Positions 1 to 4,873 of a DNA stretch of 5,619 nucleotides are shown piece by piece. The notes beneath the pieces are model-generated. The model was not told the DNA's origin and did no database searches. It saw only the letters and a list, made by a program, of their open reading frames with translations. Source of the DNA: Promethearchaeota archaeon (GTDB lineage: Archaea > Asgardarchaeota > Lokiarchaeia > Sigynarchaeales > SOKP01); assembly GCA_030668025.1 (NCBI GenBank), contig DAOUUT010000249.1:1-5619 (forward strand), read 5' to 3'. Made by a program: the position numbers and the translations under genes. How positions within the stretch are numbered: position 1 is the stretch's first letter; each line of letters begins with the position of its first letter.

Positions 1-1046
1 CCTTGATGAGCCGCTGCGTGTTCTAAGGCGTCGTTGATGGAAATATACGAATCAGATATATTAAAATATTTGCCAGGCATCGCAATTCTTACCGTTTTAT
101 TAGCGTTTTTGTATAACTCTACCATTTTTACCCATTCAGAATAATTGGTGACTTCGCTGTACGAAACTAATTTTGCTTTTAAATCTATAAGTTCACAAAG
201 AAAATCTCCTAACCCTTGATCCTCAAATAATAAAGGTAATTCGTATACTACATCTAGATCTGGATTTGAAACTACTGCAGCTTCTGGAATGTTTGAGTAA
301 AGGGAGATTTTCGATTTTATATCGTCATCTAAAGGTTTTTCACTCCGACCAATTATAATATCTGGTTGTAAACCTACGCTTTGAAGCATTCTAACAGAAT
401 GTTGCGTTGGTTTTGATTTTTGTTGACCAACCGCCCGAGAATAAGGAACAAGAGTTACGTGAACTAAAGCCGTGCGATGAACATTTTCCAATTTGATCTG
501 TCGGAATGTTTCTAAAAAAATGCTTGATTCTAAATCGCCTACAGTCCCTCCACATTCAATTAATAACACATCTAAATTCTCACTTTCTGAGATTTCCAGT
601 AATCTTTTCTTTATAATATTAGTCACGTGAGGGATTAATTGTACTGTTTTTCCTAAGAATTTACCTTTTCTTTCACTTAAGATAGTTGATAAATAAATCT
701 GGCCAGAAGTTATATTATGTGAAGGATGCATCTCGATACCCAGAAACCTGCTGTAAGTCCCGAAGTCCTGGTCTATCTCAGAAATTTTATAACATCTTTC
801 GTCTGACCCTGGCACGGGTGTAAAGTCCCATACATCTTCTGTAATAAAACATTCACCGTGTTCAATTGGATTAAGCGTTCCTGGATCAACATTTAGGTAA
901 GGGTCGATCTTAACTGCCGAAATATTGAACCCCCGGAATTGGAGCACCTTTCCTATACTAGCGGTAACAACTCCCTTACCTATACCAGACATTACACCCC
1001 CCGTAATGAATATAAATCGCGTATTACTTTTTTTGGTATCTGTCAA
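1..1046 (-). CDS. pyrG: CTP synthase (glutamine-hydrolysing), N-terminal part, cut by window edge
   Basis: CTP synthase makes CTP from UTP, ATP and glutamine-derived ammonia in the cytoplasm, the last step of pyrimidine nucleotide synthesis. About 348 codons are visible: the whole amidoligase domain and the first ~30 residues of the glutaminase domain (from TVRIAMPGKY). The glutaminase catalytic Cys lies outside the window. Landmarks are FITGGVMSGIGKG (13-25, P-loop-like ATP site), KIDPYLNVDPGT (46-57), HGECFITED (63-71), DFGTYSRF (94-101, the Mg-binding Asp), IECGGTVGD (163-171, Mg-binding Glu164) and KSKPTQHS (210-217, UTP/CTP site). Start: TTG at 1046-1044, because a TGA stop in frame lies three codons upstream and the N-terminus then matches the family. 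A GGAG lies 15 nt upstream, an unusually long spacing. Compared with E. coli PyrG as I recall it, there is a ~16-residue insertion at about 72-91. The reading frame is open to the edge. The family assignment is secure. Confidence 0.97.
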   Translation of the reverse strand, partial: MTDTKKSNTRFIFITGGVMSGIGKGVVTASIGKVLQFRGFNISAVKIDPYLNVDPGTLNPIEHGECFITEDVWDFTPVPGSDERCYKISEIDQDFGTYSRFLGIEMHPSHNITSGQIYLSTILSERKGKFLGKTVQLIPHVTNIIKKRLLEISESENLDVLLIECGGTVGDLESSIFLETFRQIKLENVHRTALVHVTLVPYSRAVGQQKSKPTQHSVRMLQSVGLQPDIIIGRSEKPLDDDIKSKISLYSNIPEAAVVSNPDLDVVYELPLLFEDQGLGDFLCELIDLKAKLVSYSEVTNYSEWVKMVELYKNANKTVRIAMPGKYFNISDSYISINDALEHAAAHQ

Positions 1047-1071
1047 TTCTATATTTCACATCTCCGAATTA

Positions 1072-1087
1072 AATAATAATTATTATT
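1072..1087. repeat. 16-bp perfect AT palindrome in the pyrG leader
   Basis: AATAATAATTATTATT is a perfect inverted repeat between the inferred pyrG start of transcription and the start codon. It could be an operator or a weak hairpin. It consists only of A and T in an AT-rich gap, so chance is a serious alternative. Confidence 0.3.
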
Positions 1088-1118
1088 AGTCTTCATAAAA
1101 ATATTAAATATCAACCAC

Positions 1119-1136
1119 ATTTTATAAGAATTTCGA
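1119..1136 (-). promoter_or_regulatory. Archaeal BRE/TATA promoter for pyrG
   Basis: On the minus strand this reads TCGAAATTCTTATAAAAT. A purine-rich BRE-like CGAAA is followed by a TATA box (CTTATAAAA), close to the archaeal BRE/TATA arrangement. With usual spacing, transcription would begin about 25 nt downstream, near 1095-1100, giving pyrG a leader of roughly 50 nt. It lies just after the stop of the upstream DUF1846 gene, so pyrG probably has its own promoter as well as possible read-through. This is inferred from motif and spacing only. Confidence 0.55.
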
Positions 1137-1148
1137 GATTATATAAAA

Positions 1149-2669
1149 TTAAATTATATATAGATTTCTTGATGAGAAATTTGGATCTGATGTTATATTA
1201 AGTCCTAATCGTCTCAAACCAGCTTCGTCTCCGGGAGTGGGTATATGAGTCGAATGCGTTTCGCAACCAGAAAGTTCCTTAAGTTTTTCTATTGCAACTT
1301 TAGCAGAAGGATTGAAATCGGCACTTATACTTAAGGCTATAAGAGTCTCTTGAAGATTAAGACTCAATTGCTTGTTATTAAAAATCTCGGATTTTAAATA
1401 ACTTATGGATTTTAAAATATTTGGAGACAAAAGATAAATGTTTTTAGGGATACCAGCTAATTCTTTGATCGTATTTAAGACTAAACTGGAAGCGGCATGC
1501 ATCAAGGGAGAATTATTCCCTGTTATTATTTTTCCATTCCTCAATTGTAACGCAGCTCCAGCAAATACACCATCATTTCCTTTACCTTTTTTTTGTGCAG
1601 CTATAGACGCTTGGCGAGCCTCTTTTACCACTTCTCGATCAAATACAGTAAGGTTTAATTCTTTCATCAACAATTCCGCTCTCTGCACAGTTTTCTTTTC
1701 CGCAACACCAATTGCATATTCGCAGCTGTATCGAAAATATCTTCTTATCAATTCCTGTTTTGCTGCTTGCTGCACCAAATTATCGTTAATTATAGCAAAA
1801 CCTGCTCTATTTACACCCATATCTGTGGGAGATTTATATACTAATTTGTTGCCCATAATCCTTAGCATAATTTTCTTGACAACCGGAAAAACCTCAATAT
1901 CTCTGTTATAATTTATTGCGGTAATATTATAAGTTTCAAGATGAAAGGGATCCACTTGATTAAAATCCCCGATGTCAGCAGTCGCCGATTCGTATGCCAT
2001 ATTTACAGGATGTTTTAACGGCAAGTTCCAAATTGGAAAAGTTTCAAATTTAGCATAACCTGCATCAATCCCCCTTATATGCTCATGATACATTTGAGAA
2101 AGACAAGTTGCTAATTTCCCACTACCAGGTCCAGGTGCAGTGACAATGATTATAGGTTTAGAAGTTTCAATATAATCATTTGAACCATACCCCTCTTTAC
2201 TTATAATTAAATCAATGTGGGTTGGATAACCTCTAATTAGGTGATGGGTAACTACTTTTATATTACGGCGTTCCAGTTTATTCATAAATTGCTTTACTAC
2301 TTGTTGGCCGTTATAACGCGTCACTACCACGGCACATATGTTAATCCCCCCATCTCGAAGGTCATCGATTAATTTCAGTGCATTATTGTCATAAGTTATG
2401 CCAAAATCTGCGCGAATCTTCCTCCTTTCTATATCTCCAGAATATATGCAGATAATAACCTCAATTTTATCTTTAAGAACCTTCAAAAGCTTCATTTTCA
2501 CATTTGGGTCGAACCCTGGAAGGACTCGCGAAGCATGATAATCATAGACCAGCTTTCCACCGAATTCAAGATATAATTTATTTCCAAATTGAGCGGCTCG
2601 ATCTAAGATGTTCTTAGATTGTTCTTTTAGATACTTTTCGTTATCAAAACCAATTTTTACAATAGTCAT
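1149..2669 (-). CDS. DUF1846 / UPF0371 family protein, full length
   Basis: A 506-residue cytoplasmic protein of the DUF1846 (UPF0371) family, best known to me from Firmicutes and Actinobacteria; its reaction is not established. Length and order of conserved blocks match the family end to end: KLYLEFGGKL (31-40), HASRVLPGF (45-53), a Rossmann-like alternation of strands and helices to ~175, TAPGPGSGK (177-185, P-loop-like but not a true Walker A because Leu follows the Lys), YAKFETFPIWNLPLKHPVN (205-223), DPFHLETYN (240-248), NYNRDIEVFP (253-262), SPTDMGVN (280-287) and GCETHST (468-474). No signal peptide or membrane segment is seen. A Lys/Gly-rich stretch at 359-364 (QKKGKG) looks like a loop insertion relative to bacterial relatives. 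Start: the ATG at 2669-2667 gives the expected N-terminus; no Shine-Dalgarno precedes it. It follows the crotonase gene by 45 nt in the same direction and may be co-transcribed with it. Family call is firm; function is unknown. Confidence 0.94.
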   Translation of the reverse strand: MTIVKIGFDNEKYLKEQSKNILDRAAQFGNKLYLEFGGKLVYDYHASRVLPGFDPNVKMKLLKVLKDKIEVIICIYSGDIERRKIRADFGITYDNNALKLIDDLRDGGINICAVVVTRYNGQQVVKQFMNKLERRNIKVVTHHLIRGYPTHIDLIISKEGYGSNDYIETSKPIIIVTAPGPGSGKLATCLSQMYHEHIRGIDAGYAKFETFPIWNLPLKHPVNMAYESATADIGDFNQVDPFHLETYNITAINYNRDIEVFPVVKKIMLRIMGNKLVYKSPTDMGVNRAGFAIINDNLVQQAAKQELIRRYFRYSCEYAIGVAEKKTVQRAELLMKELNLTVFDREVVKEARQASIAAQKKGKGNDGVFAGAALQLRNGKIITGNNSPLMHAASSLVLNTIKELAGIPKNIYLLSPNILKSISYLKSEIFNNKQLSLNLQETLIALSISADFNPSAKVAIEKLKELSGCETHSTHIPTPGDEAGLRRLGLNITSDPNFSSRNLYII

Positions 2670-2714
2670 AGGCCAAATCTAACTTAGTTAAAACAATTAT
2701 TATTACTTAAATTA

Positions 2715-3536
2715 CTATTTTCCTTTAAAAGTTGGATCTCGTTTCTGAATTAATGCTTTCAACGATTCTCTAAAGTCGTGGGTTTTTAAAAGCGTTCTGA
2801 GAGCTTCGTTTTCAAGGTCTAATGTTTTTAAAAAGATATCTGTAAAGTAATCGTGCATCGTTTTTTTCATTAATTTTAACGATAAAGACGGACCTTTAGG
2901 AGGAATAAGTTTCAAAGCTTGTTCTCTAACAAATAGCATCAATTCTTCTTTGGGTAAAACTTTATTTACAAGGCCAAGCTCGTAGGCTTCTTGAGCAGTT
3001 ATCTCTTTACCAAAATAAAGCAATTCTTTGGTTTTCTGAAAACCAATGTAAAAAGGAAGTAAAAAATCGGCGCCGAATTCCGCTATAACTGCGCGTCTTA
3101 TAAAATAAAAACCAATCCAAGCATCTTCAGACATATAAATTAAATCAGCCCCTAATAATGGCATAGTAAAACCCGCACCTACCGCTAATCCGTTTATAGC
3201 AGCGATTACCGGTTTAGAAAAATTCCAAAATTTCATAGACAATCTTTTTATCGCGATATCTGTAAGATCAATTTCGTCCAATATTTCTTTGGGAATTGAA
3301 CTTATCATGTTCATATTGAAATAACCTCCCGACGAAAATGCGTTAGCTTCTTCGCAGCCAGTAATAATTAAAACTTTAGCATTTTTATCAGATTCCATAT
3401 CTGCTAACACTGCCTCAATTTCTAAAAAGGTTACAAATGACATTGCATTTTTCCTTTTGGGTTGGTTAATTGTAACGGTACAGATTCCGTTTTCTTCCTT
3501 TTTATAGATTATGTCTTGAATATCTTCGATTTTCAT
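2715..3536 (-). CDS. Enoyl-CoA hydratase/isomerase (crotonase) family protein
   Basis: A 273-residue soluble crotonase-fold protein expected to act on an acyl-CoA thioester. Normal family length. The two oxyanion-hole segments are visible: FSSGGYF (67-73) and NGLAVGAGF (115-123), which would hold the thioester carbonyl. The C-terminal part follows the family (KEITAQEAYELGLVNKVLP, ~177-195). Oddities: where hydratases carry Glu in the GGGxE segment this protein has Thr124, and where they carry Glu in the PExxLG segment it has Phe145. An acidic residue, Glu153 (RRAVIAEFGADFLLP), falls where isomerases such as PaaG or ECI place their catalytic acid. A double-bond isomerase, or another crotonase reaction, is therefore more likely than a standard enoyl-CoA hydratase; this is inference from alignment by eye. 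Start: ATG at 3536-3534, no Shine-Dalgarno, TATA-like AT-rich element upstream. A partial acyl-CoA dehydrogenase lies beyond the methyltransferase pair, supporting an acyl-CoA role. Confidence 0.9.
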   Translation of the reverse strand: MKIEDIQDIIYKKEENGICTVTINQPKRKNAMSFVTFLEIEAVLADMESDKNAKVLIITGCEEANAFSSGGYFNMNMISSIPKEILDEIDLTDIAIKRLSMKFWNFSKPVIAAINGLAVGAGFTMPLLGADLIYMSEDAWIGFYFIRRAVIAEFGADFLLPFYIGFQKTKELLYFGKEITAQEAYELGLVNKVLPKEELMLFVREQALKLIPPKGPSLSLKLMKKTMHDYFTDIFLKTLDLENEALRTLLKTHDFRESLKALIQKRDPTFKGK

Positions 3537-3547
3537 TTCATTTTCTC

Positions 3548-3567
3548 AAAATAATTAATTTGAACAA
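3548..3567 (-). promoter_or_regulatory. Probable TATA region for the crotonase gene
   Basis: Read on the minus strand, CAAATTAATTATTTT (3562-3548) is an A-rich BRE-like run followed by a TATA-like TAATTATTT. It is placed so that transcription would begin close to the ATG at 3536, implying a very short or absent leader. An alternative TATA (CTTATAAAA, minus strand, 3599-3591) lies further upstream. The weak consensus keeps confidence low. Confidence 0.35.
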
Positions 3568-3569
3568 TA

Positions 3570-3584
3570 AGAAATTTAATTATA
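3570..3584 (+). promoter_or_regulatory. BRE/TATA promoter of methyltransferase copy 1
   Basis: AGAAATTTAATTATA fits a BRE plus TATA box. Its TATA part is centred about 24 nt before the ATG at 3603, so transcription would start at or next to the start codon and the mRNA would be leaderless, consistent with the lack of a Shine-Dalgarno. The block 3566-3616, which includes it, is identical base for base in the second copy, while the bases just upstream have diverged. Confidence 0.5.
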
Positions 3585-3602
3585 CATTGTTTTATAAGAT
3601 AT

Positions 3603-4193
3603 ATGGATCTCTTAAAGAAATTTAAAGAGGGCATTCTAAAAATAATAGGATATCTTGTTCCTGTTTTTCAATACATACCAAATGCTTCTTTATGGCGTGG
3701 AATTATGAGTATTCCCTTAATTTCATATTTAATAGCATTTTTGAGTTATCCTAATATTGCAATGATGGATTTTGGATTCTTCTTTTTTTATGGAGCTCCA
3801 TGGAGTTATTTAGCTATATTTGGGGGAATCTTTTTCTTGTATTCTTTTATTTATCAACACTTTCATAGAAAAAAATTGATCATTAAAGGACCATATAAAT
3901 ATTTAAGGCATCCTCAATATTTAGGGGTGATAATAATGACTCTTGGGCTTACTTTAATATGCCTTAATACAAGCCCAATTTATCCTTTTGCACAAGAACT
4001 ATTATATTATAATAAATCATGGATTTTATTCATTTGGATTGCTGAAGCTTTAATATATGTTCTTTTTGCAAAAATAGAAGATTTATCTTTAAAAGCCAAA
4101 TATGATGAAAAATTTTTAGATTATGCTTCTAAAGTACCATTTATGTTTCCGTTTTTCAATCTCAATAAAGAAAAAGATAGAAAGGATAAATAA
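3603..4193 (+). CDS. ICMT/PEMT-type integral-membrane methyltransferase, copy 1
   Basis: A 196-residue, strongly hydrophobic protein of the isoprenylcysteine carboxyl methyltransferase / phospholipid methyltransferase type, expected to use S-adenosylmethionine within the membrane. Probable membrane segments are ~36-50, ~58-84, ~106-126 and ~139-157. The family signature KGPYKYLRHPQYLG (95-108) is clear, with the Arg-His-Pro core. The second signature near the C-terminus is also present: KIEDLSLKAKYDEKFLDY (157-174) followed by VPFMFPFF (178-185), corresponding to the Glu...Leu...Tyr...VPxxxP pattern of the family. The N-terminus is amphipathic and lysine-rich, and the C-terminus is a charged tail. 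The substrate cannot be read from sequence: phospholipid, quinone, isoprenoid or protein cysteine are all possible. Neighbouring acyl-CoA genes make a lipid substrate plausible but do not prove it. ATG start is fixed by identity with copy 2 and the TATA spacing; no Shine-Dalgarno. Confidence 0.88.
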   Translation: MDLLKKFKEGILKIIGYLVPVFQYIPNASLWRGIMSIPLISYLIAFLSYPNIAMMDFGFFFFYGAPWSYLAIFGGIFFLYSFIYQHFHRKKLIIKGPYKYLRHPQYLGVIIMTLGLTLICLNTSPIYPFAQELLYYNKSWILFIWIAEALIYVLFAKIEDLSLKAKYDEKFLDYASKVPFMFPFFNLNKEKDRKDK

Positions 4194-4232
4194 AATCATT
4201 TAATATTCTCAAAATGATTAATTTGAATAATA

Positions 4233-4247
4233 AGAAATTTAATTATA
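4233..4247 (+). promoter_or_regulatory. BRE/TATA promoter of methyltransferase copy 2
   Basis: The same AGAAATTTAATTATA as before copy 1, at the same distance from the ATG at 4266, so copy 2 can be transcribed independently as a leaderless message. The 72-nt gap after the stop of copy 1 consists almost wholly of the duplicated promoter region. Confidence 0.5.
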
Positions 4248-4265
4248 CATTGTTTTATAAGATAT

Positions 4266-4850
4266 ATGGATCTCTTAAATAAGTTTAAAGAGGGCATTCT
4301 AAAAGTAATAGGCTATCTTGTTCCTGTTTTTCAATACTTACCAAATGCTTCTTTATGGCATGGAATTATGAGTATTCCCTTAATTTCATATTTAATAGCA
4401 TTTTTGAGTTATCCTGATATTGCAATAATGGATTTTGAATTCTTCTTTTCTTATGGAGCGCCATGGAGTTATTTAGCTATATTTGGAGGAATCTTTTTCT
4501 TGTATTCTTTTTTTTATCAACTATTTAATAGAAAAAAATTGAACACTAAAGGACCATATAAATATCTAAGACATCCTCAATATTTAGGGATGATATTAAT
4601 GACTCTTGGGCTTACTTTAATATGCCTTAATACAAGCCCAATTTACCCTTTTGTTCAAGAACCATATTACGATAAATCATGGATTTTATTCATTTGGATT
4701 GCTGAAGCTTTAATATATGTTCTTTTTGCAAAAATAGAAGATTTATCTTTAAAAGCCAAATACGATGAAGAATTTTTAGATTATGCTTCTAAAGTACCAT
4801 TCATGTTTCCGTTTTTCAATCTCAATAAAGAAAAAAAAAGAGAAAAATAA
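4266..4850 (+). CDS. ICMT/PEMT-type integral-membrane methyltransferase, copy 2
   Basis: A 194-residue paralogue of the gene before it, with the same predicted membrane segments and both family signatures intact: KGPYKYLRHPQYLG (95-108) and KIEDLSLKAKYDEEFLDY (156-173) with VPFMFPFF (177-184). It is therefore probably an active SAM-dependent membrane methyltransferase rather than a decaying copy. Differences from copy 1 cluster before residue ~137: K5N, I14V, I25L, R32H, N51D, M54I, G58E, F62S, I83F, H86L, H88N, I93N, I94T, V109M, I111L, A130V, a Leu-Leu to Pro change with one residue lost at 133-134, and N137D. After that only K170E (copy 1 numbering) and the charged tail differ. The variable positions sit in loops and membrane helices outside the signatures, so a shifted substrate range is possible but unproven. 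It ends 23 bp from the end of the convergent acyl-CoA dehydrogenase gene. Confidence 0.88.
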   Translation: MDLLNKFKEGILKVIGYLVPVFQYLPNASLWHGIMSIPLISYLIAFLSYPDIAIMDFEFFFSYGAPWSYLAIFGGIFFLYSFFYQLFNRKKLNTKGPYKYLRHPQYLGMILMTLGLTLICLNTSPIYPFVQEPYYDKSWILFIWIAEALIYVLFAKIEDLSLKAKYDEEFLDYASKVPFMFPFFNLNKEKKREK

Positions 4851-4873
4851 GATTATTTTAAAGAAATGGGGCA

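Larger units (their letters stand above)
3533..4195. repeat. Tandem duplication, unit 1 (promoter plus methyltransferase gene)
   Basis: This ~663-bp unit is followed directly by a diverged copy at 4196-4859. Pairing is collinear at an offset of 663 bp until about residue 134 of the encoded protein, then 660 bp after a one-codon deletion in copy 2. The left limit is near TCATTT at 3533-3538, matched by TCATTT at 4196-4201. This places the left limit on the first codon of the divergent crotonase gene. The six-base match could be chance at the edge. Confidence 0.9.
4196..4859. repeat. Tandem duplication, unit 2 (promoter plus methyltransferase gene)
   Basis: Second copy of the unit beginning at 3533. 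About 94% of the ~70 upstream bases match copy 1 (four differences counted by eye). The coding part shows about 10 synonymous and about 18 amino-acid-changing codons, with the longest identical run of 91 bp at 4672-4762 (copy 1: 4012-4102). Similarity continues a few bases past the stop codon and fades near 4859, just before the end of the convergent acyl-CoA dehydrogenase gene. Confidence 0.9.

Noticed and set aside
1438..1911. A 157-codon open frame on the plus strand
   Set aside because: It lies wholly inside the DUF1846 gene on the opposite strand, which matches its family along its full length; the plus-strand translation has no recognisable motif and is a shadow.
2670..2714. Promoter for the DUF1846 gene in the 45-bp gap
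   Set aside because: The gap is AT-rich with TAATAATAATTG on the minus strand, but no BRE-like element stands out; co-transcription with the crotonase gene is equally likely.
3603..4850. The repeat as a transposon or insertion sequence
   Set aside because: No transposase, terminal inverted repeats or target-site duplication is seen; the repeated content is a promoter plus a methyltransferase gene, typical of simple tandem duplication.
4851..4873. Bidirectional hairpin terminator between the convergent genes
   Set aside because: The 23-bp gap has a short T run (ATTTT) but no convincing inverted repeat, so no terminator is called.
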